Below the pieces are notes generated by a model that ran no database searches, was not told where the DNA came from, and saw nothing but the letters and a program-made list of their open reading frames with translations. A program made the position numbers and the translations under genes. A stretch of 64,000 nucleotides of DNA from Gammaproteobacteria bacterium (GTDB lineage: Bacteria > Pseudomonadota > Gammaproteobacteria > JASBUN01): the NCBI GenBank assembly GCA_030147845.1, contig JASBUN010000022.1, forward strand, positions 102,396 to 166,395. The letters run 5' to 3'. Of this stretch, positions 41,321 to 51,339 are shown piece by piece. Within the stretch, counting starts at the first letter, position 1; every line of letters begins with the position of its first letter.

Positions 41321-43702
41321 ATGACAGACGAGATAGTCAATATCGAAATCGACGGTGTGTCTCTTGAGGCTCACAAGGGCGATATGGTGATTGCGGTGGC
41401 GGACGCCGCGGGTATTCGTATTCCGCGATTTTGTTATCACGAAAAACTCACCATCGCGGCGAACTGTCGTATGTGCCTGGTGGAGGTGGAGCGCGCACCG
41501 AAACCGTTGCCGGCATGTGCGACGCCGGTCGCCGATGGTATGAAGGTATTTACGCGCTCGCCGAAGGCCATTGACGCTCAAAAAGGTACCATGGAATTCC
41601 TGTTGATCAACCATCCGCTGGATTGCCCGATCTGTGATCAGGGTGGCGAATGCGAATTACAGGATGTCTCGATGGGCTACGGCGGCGACATCTCCCGCTA
41701 TAGTGAGCGCAAACGAGTGGTCAGGGACAAGGATCTTGGCCCGCTGGTGTCTACGGATATGACGCGGTGTATCCACTGCACACGTTGCGTCCGCTTCGGG
41801 CAGGAAATCGCCGGTATTATGGAGTTAGGCGCGTGGGGACGCGGCGAAAATATGCGTATCGGTACTTTTGTCGAGCGCGCCGTAACATCGGAGATGTCCG
41901 GTAACGTGATCGATCTCTGTCCTGTCGGCGCGCTGAACGCAAAGCCGTCGCGCATGTCCGCGCGCGGATGGGAATTGACGCAGCATGCCACGATCGCGCC
42001 TCACGACTGTGTCGGCTCGAACATTTATGTGCACAGCCTGCGCGGGGAAGCGAAGCGGGTCGTGCCCCGCGACAACGAACGAATCAACGAGTGCTGGATT
42101 TCGGATCGAGACCGTTTTAGTTACGCCGGGCTCAACAGCGAACAGCGCTTGCACGCGCCGATGATTCGAGACGGCGAGCGTTGGCGCGAATGCGATTGGG
42201 ATACTGCGCTGGAAGCGGTCGCGGAGGGGTTGCGCAGCCGTTGCGAGGCCCATGGTGGTGAACAACTTGGCGTGTTGGTATCGGCCAACGCGACATTGGA
42301 GGAGATGGCGCTGCTTAAGCGGCTTGCCGATGCAGTAGGCTGTCCCAATCTCGACCATCGTCTGCGCCAATGGGATTTTGAAGACGATGACATTGCGCCG
42401 AATATGCCGTGGCTTGGCCAAGACATTGCGGAGCTCGAACGCAACGACGCAGTGCTGCTCATAGGCAGCGACACACGCCTCGAACAGCCGATTGTCGCTC
42501 ATCGCCTGCGCAAGGCAGTCGGCGCCGGCGCCTGGGTGATGTGTTTAAACCACCGGGATTTTGATTTTCATTTTCGGGTGCGTGAGAAGTTGATCGGTGG
42601 ACCGCAAAAGATGGTGGCTGACCTGGCGGCGATATTGCGCGCTGCCTTGCAGTCCACCAATGTACCGATTCCACCGGAGTTGGCGGATCTTATTCAGGAC
42701 GTCGAGCCCAGCGAAACGGCGAAGGCTATGGCCGACCGGCTGCTGGCTGCGCAGTGCGGCAGTATTCTTATGGGGACACAATGTCTGTCGCATCCACACC
42801 TTTCGATCCTGCGTGTGTTAGCGACTGCTCTTGCGCAGGCAACCGAAACGCGACTCGGATATTTACCCGATGGCGCCAATGCTGTCGGAGCACGGTTGGC
42901 GGGGCTGGTGCCGCGCGGTTTTGGTGTTGGCGGCGCAAGCGCCGATTTGGGTTTGAACGCGCGAACAATGCTGGAAAGCCCGCGTAAGGCATATTTGCTC
43001 TATGGCGTCGAACCGGAATTTGATAGTGCCGATCCGCAGACAGCCCTGGCGGCGCTAAATACGGCGGAGTTCGTTGTTTGCATGACGCCGTTCGTAACCG
43101 GAGCGATGCGCGGTTACGCCCATGTTTTGCTGCCGACCGCGCCGTTTGCCGAAACGTCAGGGACGTTTGTCAATATACAGTGCGATTGGCAGTCATTTGC
43201 CGGGGCGGTGCGTCCGCGCGGGCAGGCACGGCCGGGCTGGAAAGTACTTCGGGTGTTGGGTAATGCGCTGCATGTCGCCGGTTTCGATTACGTCTCGTCC
43301 GAGGATATTCGTGACGAGTTACGGCATCAGACCGGCGAAATGAGCGGTGATAATAGTTTTTCTTCATCGCGTAAACTGGCATTGCCTGGGTCGGCATCGG
43401 GTGTAATGCGGATCTCCGCCGTTCAAGCGTATCGGAGCGATGCGCTAGTGAGACGTGCGGAGGCATTGCAGCAGACCAGCGTCGGTATCGATCAGGCGAT
43501 GAGGATCAATCGCGTGACGGCGGAACGGTTGGGACTGGCCGGCGCTGAAAAAGTACTAGTGCTGCAAGGTAACAATCAATGCACTATGCCCATGATCACG
43601 GACGAGAGCATCGCGACCGACTGCGTTTGGGTTCCGGCCGCTACCGATACCAGTGCACAACTGGGGCCCATGTTTGGACCGATCGAACTAGAAGCAGACT
43701 GA
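41321..43702 (+). CDS. nuoG: NADH-quinone oxidoreductase subunit G
   Basis: Largest peripheral subunit, carrying the iron-sulfur wire of the NADH arm. The ferredoxin-like N-terminus holds the [2Fe-2S] ligands ([23 protein letters not shown]), the His/Cys site ([14 protein letters not shown]) and the [4Fe-4S] ligands ([13 protein letters not shown] and DLCPVGAL). A molybdopterin oxidoreductase-like domain without its cofactor follows to residue 793. The E. coli-type extra N7 motif is not evident. Length is within the family range. Confidence 0.97.
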   Translation: MTDEIVNIEIDGVSLEAHKGDMVIAVADAAGIRIPRFCYHEKLTIAANCRMCLVEVERAPKPLPACATPVADGMKVFTRSPKAIDAQKGTMEFLLINHPLDCPICDQGGECELQDVSMGYGGDISRYSERKRVVRDKDLGPLVSTDMTRCIHCTRCVRFGQEIAGIMELGAWGRGENMRIGTFVERAVTSEMSGNVIDLCPVGALNAKPSRMSARGWELTQHATIAPHDCVGSNIYVHSLRGEAKRVVPRDNERINECWISDRDRFSYAGLNSEQRLHAPMIRDGERWRECDWDTALEAVAEGLRSRCEAHGGEQLGVLVSANATLEEMALLKRLADAVGCPNLDHRLRQWDFEDDDIAPNMPWLGQDIAELERNDAVLLIGSDTRLEQPIVAHRLRKAVGAGAWVMCLNHRDFDFHFRVREKLIGGPQKMVADLAAILRAALQSTNVPIPPELADLIQDVEPSETAKAMADRLLAAQCGSILMGTQCLSHPHLSILRVLATALAQATETRLGYLPDGANAVGARLAGLVPRGFGVGGASADLGLNARTMLESPRKAYLLYGVEPEFDSADPQTALAALNTAEFVVCMTPFVTGAMRGYAHVLLPTAPFAETSGTFVNIQCDWQSFAGAVRPRGQARPGWKVLRVLGNALHVAGFDYVSSEDIRDELRHQTGEMSGDNSFSSSRKLALPGSASGVMRISAVQAYRSDALVRRAEALQQTSVGIDQAMRINRVTAERLGLAGAEKVLVLQGNNQCTMPMITDESIATDCVWVPAATDTSAQLGPMFGPIELEAD

Positions 43703-43727
43703 CTGTGCGAGCGGAATTAGACAGATT

Positions 43728-44741
43728 ATGATCGAATTGCTCATTATCCTGGCGAAGATAATCGTGATCGTCGCGCCGCTGCTGTTGGCCGTGGCTTATT
43801 TGACTTTTGCCGAGCGTAAAATCATCGGCTATATGCAGGGGCGTATCGGACCGAATCGGGTCGGGCCGCGTGGCTGGTTGCAGCCGATCGCCGATGCGCT
43901 CAAGTTGTTGTTTAAAGAAATTATCGTACCGACTAACGCCAATCGTTTTTTATTCGTGTTGGCGCCGATACTTTCTATTGGACCAGCGCTCGCGGCTTGG
44001 GCGGTGATTCCGTTCGACGCTCATCTCGTGCTCGCCAATATCGACGCGTCGTTATTATACGTCCTGGCACTAACGTCGGTGGGTGTGTATGGCGTCATTA
44101 TCGCCGGCTGGGCGTCGAATTCGAAGTATGCTTTCTTGGGCGCCATGCGTTCCGCTGCGCAAATCGTCGCGTATGAAATCGCGATGGGTTTTGCCCTCGT
44201 CGGCGTGCTGATGGCCGCGCACAGTATCAATTTGCGTGACATCGTGTTGGCGCAATCCGGCGGTATCGTCCACTGGTTCTGGCTGCCACTGTTACCCTTG
44301 TTTCTAGTCTACTTCATTTCCGGCGTGGCGGAGACCAACCGCGCACCATTCGATGTCGCTGAAGGCGAATCCGAGATCGTGGCCGGTTTCCACGTCGAGT
44401 ATTCGGGCATGATGTTCGCGGTATTTTTCCTGGCCGAATACGCCAACATTATCCTCATTTCGGTATTAGCTGCTTTATTGTTTTGGGGTGGTTGGCTATC
44501 GCCATTTCAGGGTATCCCGTATCTCGAGGGCTGGTTCGCGGTGGTGCCTGGGACGGTATGGTTACTGGCCAAAAGCGCGTTTTTTAGTTTCTGCTTTCTT
44601 TGGTTTCGCGCGACCTTTCCGCGTTACCGCTATGACCAGATCATGCGGCTCGGGTGGAAGGTTTTCATCCCGATCACCATCGTATGGTTAGTGGTTCTGG
44701 GAATCGCCATTGTCAGCAAAGTGCCGCCTTGGTTTAACTAG
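43728..44741 (+). CDS. nuoH: NADH-quinone oxidoreductase subunit H
   Basis: Eight-span membrane subunit that forms the quinone chamber and links the Q module to the pumps. It carries the [12 protein letters not shown] motif near residue 40 and the acidic loop [21 protein letters not shown]. Length is 337 residues. Both motifs are intact here but altered in the second operon's NuoH-like protein. Confidence 0.98.
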   Translation: MIELLIILAKIIVIVAPLLLAVAYLTFAERKIIGYMQGRIGPNRVGPRGWLQPIADALKLLFKEIIVPTNANRFLFVLAPILSIGPALAAWAVIPFDAHLVLANIDASLLYVLALTSVGVYGVIIAGWASNSKYAFLGAMRSAAQIVAYEIAMGFALVGVLMAAHSINLRDIVLAQSGGIVHWFWLPLLPLFLVYFISGVAETNRAPFDVAEGESEIVAGFHVEYSGMMFAVFFLAEYANIILISVLAALLFWGGWLSPFQGIPYLEGWFAVVPGTVWLLAKSAFFSFCFLWFRATFPRYRYDQIMRLGWKVFIPITIVWLVVLGIAIVSKVPPWFN

Positions 44742-44756
44742 GGCTGGAGGAGCGAC

Positions 44757-45245
44757 ATGCAAGCGCTAAGACACATGTTCAGAAGCCTATTCCTGCTGGA
44801 GTTGTTCAGAGGGATGCGGTTGACCGGACGTTATCTGTTTGCGCGCAAAATCACGGTACAGTACCCGGAAGAACGCGCGCCTATGTCGCCTCGTTTCCGG
44901 GGTATTCACGCTCTGCGCCGTTATGCCAATGGCGAGGAACGTTGCATAGCTTGCAAGCTGTGTGAGGCGGTTTGCCCGGCCTTGGCGATTACGATTGACT
45001 CGGAGCAGCGAGAAGATGGTACGCGCCGTACCACACGTTACGATATCGATCTGTTCAAATGCATTTACTGTGGCTTCTGCGAGGAGGCGTGCCCGGTGGA
45101 CTCCATCGTCGAGACGCGTTACTACGAATATCATTTTGAGAACCGCGGTGAGCAGATCATGACGAAAGAAAAACTTATCGCGATTGGCGACAAATTTGAG
45201 AAGCAAATTGCCGCCGACCGTGCCGCGGATGCGACATACCGATAG
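44757..45245 (+). CDS. nuoI: NADH-quinone oxidoreductase subunit I
   Basis: Ferredoxin-like subunit with the two [4Fe-4S] clusters N6a and N6b that feed N2. Ligand motifs are [12 protein letters not shown] and [12 protein letters not shown]. Length is 162 residues, with an N-terminal amphipathic membrane-contact segment. GGAGGAG precedes ATG 44757. No nuoI homologue exists in the second operon. Confidence 0.98.
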   Translation: MQALRHMFRSLFLLELFRGMRLTGRYLFARKITVQYPEERAPMSPRFRGIHALRRYANGEERCIACKLCEAVCPALAITIDSEQREDGTRRTTRYDIDLFKCIYCGFCEEACPVDSIVETRYYEYHFENRGEQIMTKEKLIAIGDKFEKQIAADRAADATYR

Positions 45246-45265
45246 GTGGTTGGAAGCAGATTGCG

Positions 45266-45877
45266 ATGATAACTGAAAAAGTTATGTTTTTTGTCTTTGC
45301 AAGCGTACTGGTGTTCGCTGCGTTGCGCGTCATTACGGCGCGTAATCCGGTGCACTCAGCGTTGTTTCTGGTGCTGGCATTTTTTAGCAGTTCTGCACTT
45401 TGGATTTTGCTGCAAGCGGAGTTTCTGGCTATCACCCTGGTGCTGGTCTACGTCGGCGCGGTTATGGTGTTGTTTCTGTTCGTGGTCATGATGTTGGATA
45501 TTAATCTGACCAAATTACGGGAAGGATTCATAAAATATCTGCCTGTCGGCGCTACCGTTGCGTTGCTTATCATCGCCGAGATGATCATCGTACTAAACGC
45601 AAACTTTGGTGCTAATAAAATTACTTCGCCGATGATCCATGGACCCGGCTACAGTAACACGGCGGCGATCGGCGGTGTCATGTATACCGATTATCTGTAT
45701 CCGTTTGAGATTGCCGCCGTAATTTTGCTGGTCGCCATCATCGCTGCGATCGTGCTGACGCTGCGCCGTAAAGTTGGAGCCAAGTCGCAGAGCCCGGCTG
45801 CACAGGTGCAAGTTCGCAAATCGGATCGACTGCGCGTCGTTAAAATGCCGGTAGAACGCAAGGAGATCGGGCAATGA
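45266..45877 (+). CDS. nuoJ: NADH-quinone oxidoreductase subunit J
   Basis: Five-span membrane subunit between NuoH and NuoK. The conserved third helix region [21 protein letters not shown] is clear. Length is 203 residues with a basic C-terminal tail. The final bases overlap nuoK in an ATGA. Confidence 0.97.
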   Translation: MITEKVMFFVFASVLVFAALRVITARNPVHSALFLVLAFFSSSALWILLQAEFLAITLVLVYVGAVMVLFLFVVMMLDINLTKLREGFIKYLPVGATVALLIIAEMIIVLNANFGANKITSPMIHGPGYSNTAAIGGVMYTDYLYPFEIAAVILLVAIIAAIVLTLRRKVGAKSQSPAAQVQVRKSDRLRVVKMPVERKEIGQ

Positions 45878-46179
45878 TTCCCCTTTCTTACTACCTCATA
45901 TTGGGCGCAATCCTGTTTTGCCTAAGCGTGGCGGGAATTTTTATTAACCGAAAGAATGTCATTATTTTGCTGATGTCGATCGAGCTGATGTTGCTTGCGG
46001 TAAACATGAACTTCATCGCATTTTCACATTATATGAATGACATTGCAGGCCAGGTTTTTGTGTTTTTCATTTTGACCGTTGCCGCCGCTGAAGCCGCGAT
46101 CGGCTTGGCCATACTGGTCGTCTTGTACCGTAACAAGAGCACCATCAATGTCGATGATCTCGATTCGATGAAAGGATAG
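45874..46179 (+). CDS. nuoK: NADH-quinone oxidoreductase subunit K
   Basis: Three-span channel subunit of 101 residues. The two essential membrane glutamates are Glu37 ([13 protein letters not shown]) and Glu73 ([11 protein letters not shown]). It overlaps nuoJ by four bases, and nuoL starts four bases after its stop codon. Confidence 0.98.
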   Translation: MIPLSYYLILGAILFCLSVAGIFINRKNVIILLMSIELMLLAVNMNFIAFSHYMNDIAGQVFVFFILTVAAAEAAIGLAILVVLYRNKSTINVDDLDSMKG

Positions 46180-46182
46180 ACT

Positions 46183-48147
46183 GTGGCGGACAATTATCGG
46201 CTCGTCTATCTCTTGATCCCACTGTCGCCACTGATCGGCGCGATCGTGGCGGGGCTTTTCGGTCGCCAGATCGGACGCAAGGGTGCCCACCGAGTGACAA
46301 TCATTGGTGTCGGCATTTCTTTTCTGTTGTCGCTGCTGGTGTTTAAGCACATCATTTTGGATGGCGCGCCGGTCTTCAATGGCACCGTATACACCTGGAT
46401 GATATCCGGTGGAATTCACTTTCAAATTGGTTTCCTGATCGATTCGCTTACCGCTTTGATGTTGGTGGTAGTGACGTTTGTGTCACTTATGGTGCATATC
46501 TACACCATTGGTTACATGTATGACGACCCGGGTTACCAGCGATTCTTTAGCTATATCGCATTGTTTACCTTCGCCATGCTGATGTTGGTTATGGCCAACA
46601 ATTTCATGCAGCTGTTTTTCGGCTGGGAAGCGGTAGGTTTGGTATCGTATTTATTGATTGGTTTTTGGTATACGCGTGAAACAGCGATTTACGCCAATCT
46701 AAAGGCATTTTTGGTCAATCGAGTCGGCGATTTTGGCTTCCTGCTGGGAATCGCGGGGGTGGTTCTATACTCGGGCTCGCTCGATTATGTGGACGTGTTT
46801 AAAGCCGCGCCGCATATTGCACAGCAGCATATCGAATTATTTCAGGGTCACCCGTGGTCGGCCATCACTGTCATCTGCCTGTTGTTGTTTGTCGGCGCGA
46901 TGGGTAAGTCAGCGCAGGTTCCTCTGCATGTATGGTTGCCGGATTCCATGGAAGGTCCAACACCGATTTCAGCGCTTATCCATGCGGCAACGATGGTGAC
47001 TGCCGGGATTTTCATGGTGGCGCGCATGTCGCCTTTGTTCGAGCTTTCAACCACTGCCCTCAGCGTGGTCATGGTCATCGGCGCTATAACGGCGTTGTTC
47101 ATGGGATTGTTGGGTGTGGTGCAATACGATATCAAGCGCGTGATCGCGTATTCCACGCTGTCGCAATTGGGCTATATGACCGTGGCGCTCGGTGCGTCCG
47201 CGTACGCCGCTGGTATCTTCCATCTGATGACGCATGCCTTTTTCAAGGCATTGCTATTCCTCGGTGCCGGCTCAGTCATTATCGCCATGCATCACGAGCA
47301 AGACATGCGACAGATGGGTGGCCTGCGCAAATACATGCCGATTACCTATTGGACAACCATGATCGGCGGCTTGGCGTTGATCGGATTCCCGGGCTTTGCC
47401 GGCTTTTTCTCTAAGGACGCAATTATCGAAGCGGTGCATGAGTCGACCGTTCCGGGCGCCGGCTTTGCTTATTGGGCGGTTCTTATCAGTGTGTTCGTCA
47501 CCGCGCTTTATACCTTCCGCATGATTTTCATGGTGTTTCATGGTAAGGAACGGATGGACGAACATACGCGGTCGCATTTGCATGAGACGCCGGCCGTGGT
47601 CACCGTGCCGTTGATTTTGTTGGCGGTACCGTCCGCATTAATCGGCTGGTTTACCGTCGGCCCATTGCTATTCGGGCACTATTTTGGGTCTGCCATATAC
47701 GTTTTGCCGGCGCATGACGTGTTGCGGGAGCTGGGCGTTGGATATCATGGCGCGCTCGCGTTTGTAATACACGGGTTTACGCAAGCGCCGTTTCTTCTCG
47801 CCATGCTCGGAGTTGCTACGGCATGGTATTTCACCTTGCAACGGCCGGATATAGCCGAAGCGATGAAGCACCGTCTGGGCTGGATCTATCAAATCTTGGT
47901 CAATAAATACGGGTTCGATCGCTTTAATGAAATTTTTTTCGCCGGAGGAGGGCGCGGAATTGGGCGAATTTTCTGGCGCGTAGGCGATGTGCGGCTGATT
48001 GACGGTTTGCTGGTAAACGGTACGGCGCGCACGGTCGGTTGGATGTCCGGCGTCATGCGACGCATTCAATCTGGTTATCTCTACCATTATGCCTTTGCGA
48101 TGATCATCGGGCTGCTGGTATTGCTCACCTGGATCGTGTTTGGCTAG
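46183..48147 (+). CDS. nuoL: NADH-quinone oxidoreductase subunit L
   Basis: Distal antiporter-like pump with the long lateral helix. Channel residues are visible in GWEAVGLVSYLLIGFW, MGKSAQVPLHVWLPDSMEGPTPISALIHAATMV and a distal lysine region before RVIAYSTLSQLGYM. Length is 654 residues. GTG 46183 is the start, three bases after the nuoK stop. Confidence 0.98.
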   Translation: MADNYRLVYLLIPLSPLIGAIVAGLFGRQIGRKGAHRVTIIGVGISFLLSLLVFKHIILDGAPVFNGTVYTWMISGGIHFQIGFLIDSLTALMLVVVTFVSLMVHIYTIGYMYDDPGYQRFFSYIALFTFAMLMLVMANNFMQLFFGWEAVGLVSYLLIGFWYTRETAIYANLKAFLVNRVGDFGFLLGIAGVVLYSGSLDYVDVFKAAPHIAQQHIELFQGHPWSAITVICLLLFVGAMGKSAQVPLHVWLPDSMEGPTPISALIHAATMVTAGIFMVARMSPLFELSTTALSVVMVIGAITALFMGLLGVVQYDIKRVIAYSTLSQLGYMTVALGASAYAAGIFHLMTHAFFKALLFLGAGSVIIAMHHEQDMRQMGGLRKYMPITYWTTMIGGLALIGFPGFAGFFSKDAIIEAVHESTVPGAGFAYWAVLISVFVTALYTFRMIFMVFHGKERMDEHTRSHLHETPAVVTVPLILLAVPSALIGWFTVGPLLFGHYFGSAIYVLPAHDVLRELGVGYHGALAFVIHGFTQAPFLLAMLGVATAWYFTLQRPDIAEAMKHRLGWIYQILVNKYGFDRFNEIFFAGGGRGIGRIFWRVGDVRLIDGLLVNGTARTVGWMSGVMRRIQSGYLYHYAFAMIIGLLVLLTWIVFG

Positions 48148-48168
48148 GCTGGTGCGGAAGGAATTTGG

Positions 48169-49677
48169 ATGTTGCACGACTTGCCGTTGTTGAGCTTGGT
48201 AATCTGGACGCCGATTATTGGTGGCGGCGCCCTATTGGTCATCGGCGACCGAGGCGCGCGTCAAGCGGCGCTGCTGATCGCGCTGGCGACGTTCTTGCTC
48301 AGCTTGCCGCTGTATTCGGGTTTCGACGTTTCTACCGCGCAGATGCAATTTCAGGAGAACGTCGGTTGGATCGATCTATTTAATATCCGCTACCACTTGG
48401 GCATCGACGGTATATCGTTACCTTTGATTTTGTTGACTACCTTTACCACCGTGCTGGTAGTGATCGCCGGTTGGGACGTGATCAAGTTCAAGCGCCCACA
48501 ATATTTTGCTGCCTTCCTGATCATGGAAGGTGTCATGGTCGGCGTGTTTTCAGCACTCGACGCCATACTGTTTTATGTGTTCTGGGAGGCCATGCTCATT
48601 CCGATGTTCCTGATCATCGGTATTTGGGGTGGCCCGCGCCGGGTCTACGCAACCATCAAGTTTTTTCTATATACGTTCATGGGATCGGTGTTCATGTTGG
48701 TGGCACTGATCTATCTGCATCTTCAGGCCGGCGATAGTTTTTCGATTCTCGATTTCCAAAACCTGCCATTGGCTATGACGCCGCAGGTATTGATATTTTT
48801 TGCCTTTCTATTGGCCTTTGCCGTCAAGGTGCCAATGTGGCCGGTGCACACTTGGTTGCCGGACGCACACGTCGAGGCGCCCACCGGGGGTTCGGTTGTG
48901 CTGGCTGCCATCATGTTGAAAATCGGCGGATATGGATTTCTTCGCTTTAGTTTGCCGATTACCCCGGATGCGAGTCACGCGTTGGATTGGTTGATTGTGT
49001 TTATGTCATTGGTTGCGGTGGTCTATATCGGCTTCGTGGCGATAGTGCAACAGGACATGAAAAAACTTATCGCGTACTCTTCGATCGCCCACATGGGTTT
49101 TGTGACGCTCGTTTTTTTTGCCGCCTTCTATATCATCGACAACACCGGCAGTTGGCACAATGCAGTCATGGGCGTCGAGGGCGGCATCGTACAGATGATT
49201 TCGCACGGATTCATTTCCGGCGCGCTGTTTCTATGCGTCGGTGTCCTGTATGACCGGATGCATAGCCGCGAAATTTCCGATTACGGCGGGGTCGCGAACA
49301 CCATGCCGAAATTCGCCGCATTGATGGTGCTGTTCGCCATGGCCAATGCGGGCCTGCCCGGTACGTCCGGGTTTGTCGGCGAATTTATGGTGATACTGAA
49401 TGTTTTCCAGGCCAATTTTTGGTTTGCGTTCTTCGCCGCACTGACCTTGATTTTGGGTGCTGCTTACACATTGTGGTTAGTCAAGCGGGTAATATTCGGC
49501 GAGGTTGCGAACGAACGGGTGGCGGCCTTGAAAGATATCAATGCTCGCGAGGCTTTAATATTGGGTGTGCTTGCCATTGCCGTGCTGGGCTTGGGTATTT
49601 GGCCGGCGCCGCTTACTAATATCATGCACGTGACGGTCGAAAATCTTCTGCAGCACATGTCCATATCGAAGCTGTGA
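48169..49677 (+). CDS. nuoM: NADH-quinone oxidoreductase subunit M
   Basis: Middle antiporter-like pump. The channel glutamate is in FYVFWEAMLIPMFLIIG, and the lysines are in VKVPMWPVHTWLPDAHVEAP and IMLKIGGYGFLRF. Length is 502 residues. AAGGAA precedes ATG 48169. Confidence 0.98.
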   Translation: MLHDLPLLSLVIWTPIIGGGALLVIGDRGARQAALLIALATFLLSLPLYSGFDVSTAQMQFQENVGWIDLFNIRYHLGIDGISLPLILLTTFTTVLVVIAGWDVIKFKRPQYFAAFLIMEGVMVGVFSALDAILFYVFWEAMLIPMFLIIGIWGGPRRVYATIKFFLYTFMGSVFMLVALIYLHLQAGDSFSILDFQNLPLAMTPQVLIFFAFLLAFAVKVPMWPVHTWLPDAHVEAPTGGSVVLAAIMLKIGGYGFLRFSLPITPDASHALDWLIVFMSLVAVVYIGFVAIVQQDMKKLIAYSSIAHMGFVTLVFFAAFYIIDNTGSWHNAVMGVEGGIVQMISHGFISGALFLCVGVLYDRMHSREISDYGGVANTMPKFAALMVLFAMANAGLPGTSGFVGEFMVILNVFQANFWFAFFAALTLILGAAYTLWLVKRVIFGEVANERVAALKDINAREALILGVLAIAVLGLGIWPAPLTNIMHVTVENLLQHMSISKL

Positions 49678-49709
49678 CCGTGGCAGCGTACGGGGTCTGA
49701 ACTGGCGTG

Positions 49710-51149
49710 ATGATAAATACTGAAGTGCCTAATTTTGCGATTGCCTTGCCGGAGATCTTCGTGCTCGGTATGGCGTGCGCGATCCTGGTAATCGATCTGT
49801 TCTTGCCGGAACGCCATCGAGCAGTATCTTATCTGCTCGCGCAACTGACACTATTGGGCGCATTGATGCTGACTGTCTTGTTTCCGATCGACGGTGCGGC
49901 GGTTACGTTCGCGGGCACGTTCGTGCGCGACTCCATGGCGGACGTGCTTAAAATTTTCATTTATCTCACGACGGCGCTCGTATTTGTTTATTCACGTGAT
50001 TATCTGATCGAACGCAAGCTGTTCAAGGGTGAATATTTCGTGCTCGGTCTGTTCGGAATGCTGGGCATGATGATCATGGTATCCGCCGCCAGCTTCTTAA
50101 CGGTTTATCTGGGTTTGGAGTTACTATCACTTAGCCTATACGCGATGGTCGCGTTTGACCGCGATTCACCGTCGGCGTCCGAAGCGGCGATGAAATACTT
50201 TGTGCTTGGCGCCATTGCTTCGGGCATGCTGTTGTATGGCATGTCGATGCTTTACGGTGTGGCGCATAGCCTGAATATCTCCGAGGTCGGAAGCTATATC
50301 GCGCGACACGCCGGGCACGATCAAGTGCTTGCATTCGGATTGGTGTTCGTAGTGGTCGGTTTGGCATTCAAGTTTGGCGCGGTGCCTTTCCATATGTGGC
50401 TGCCGGATGTCTATCAAGGCGCACCGACATCGGTAACCTTATACGTGGGTTCGGCACCGAAGATCGCGGCTTTTGCGATTACCCTGCGTCTTTTAACCGA
50501 GGGTCTACAGGGGCTTCATCCGGATTGGCAGCAGATGTTGATTATTTTGTCGGTGCTTTCACTTGGCATTGGCAATATCGTGGCGATCGCACAAACCAAT
50601 ATCAAGCGCATGCTGGCGTACTCAACGATTTCTCACGTGGGTTTTTTGCTTCTCGGTTTTCTGGCCGGAACCCAAAACGGTTACGCGGCATCAATGTTTT
50701 ACACTATTACCTACGCGATCATGGCGGCCGGTTCATTTGGGATGATTATGCTATTAAGCCGTTCCGGTTTTGAGGCCGATGCGCTGGACGACTTCAAGGG
50801 TCTTAACGAGCGCAGCCCGTGGTTCGCTTTCATTATGCTGATACTGATGTTTTCGCTGGCCGGAGTGCCGCCGACCGTCGGCTTTTATGCGAAGCTATGG
50901 GTTCTCCAGGCGGTTTTGCATATCGACATGGTATGGTTGGCCGCGGTTGCGGTAGCGTTTTCAATCGTTGGCGCGTTCTACTATTTGCGCGTTGTTAAAC
51001 TGATGTACTTCGACAAGCCCGTCGATAGCCGGCCACTGCAAGTGAGCTTCGATACGGGTGTGGTAGTGAGCGCCAATGGACTCGCGGTGTTGCTGTTAGG
51101 TGTGTTCCCCGGTGCGCTGATCACAATTTGTAGTTTGTCGATCGTATGA
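49710..51149 (+). CDS. nuoN: NADH-quinone oxidoreductase subunit N
   Basis: Inner antiporter-like pump and last gene of the operon. The glutamate in [17 protein letters not shown] and lysines in [20 protein letters not shown] and SAPKIAAF are intact. ATG 49710 is preferred; GTG 49707 directly before it is an alternative. Length is 479 residues. Hairpins downstream probably end the transcript. Confidence 0.98.
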   Translation: MINTEVPNFAIALPEIFVLGMACAILVIDLFLPERHRAVSYLLAQLTLLGALMLTVLFPIDGAAVTFAGTFVRDSMADVLKIFIYLTTALVFVYSRDYLIERKLFKGEYFVLGLFGMLGMMIMVSAASFLTVYLGLELLSLSLYAMVAFDRDSPSASEAAMKYFVLGAIASGMLLYGMSMLYGVAHSLNISEVGSYIARHAGHDQVLAFGLVFVVVGLAFKFGAVPFHMWLPDVYQGAPTSVTLYVGSAPKIAAFAITLRLLTEGLQGLHPDWQQMLIILSVLSLGIGNIVAIAQTNIKRMLAYSTISHVGFLLLGFLAGTQNGYAASMFYTITYAIMAAGSFGMIMLLSRSGFEADALDDFKGLNERSPWFAFIMLILMFSLAGVPPTVGFYAKLWVLQAVLHIDMVWLAAVAVAFSIVGAFYYLRVVKLMYFDKPVDSRPLQVSFDTGVVVSANGLAVLLLGVFPGALITICSLSIV

Positions 51150-51180
51150 TCAGACCGATGTCGCTACGCACGAAACCCGC

Positions 51181-51215
51181 CTGGGCGTAGGCCCAGTGAC
51201 CACTGTCGTTTTTCG
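51181..51215 (+). terminator. overlapping hairpins after nuoN
   Basis: CTGGGC/GCCCAG (51181-51196) and, mutually exclusive, CAGTG/CACTG (51194-51205) are followed by TCGTTTTTCG. The second hairpin plus T-run would be a weak intrinsic terminator for the nuo operon. Confidence 0.45.
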
Positions 51216-51233
51216 TCTCGCCGGCAGCGCTTC

Positions 51234-51263
51234 TTAAGCCAATTCATATTGGTCCATTAGAAT
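51234..51263 (+). promoter_or_regulatory. candidate promoter of the histidine kinase gene
   Basis: -10 TAGAAT (51258-51263) lies 18 bases after a weak -35 TTAAGC (51234-51239). It lies in the AT-richer gap between nuoN and the kinase. The assignment is tentative. Confidence 0.35.
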
Positions 51264-51339
51264 GTAAGCATTTTCCGCTTTGTCTGTATTCCAGCGCGTA
51301 AGGATGCTGCAATTTGCACTGTATGCTAGCATCAAGTGC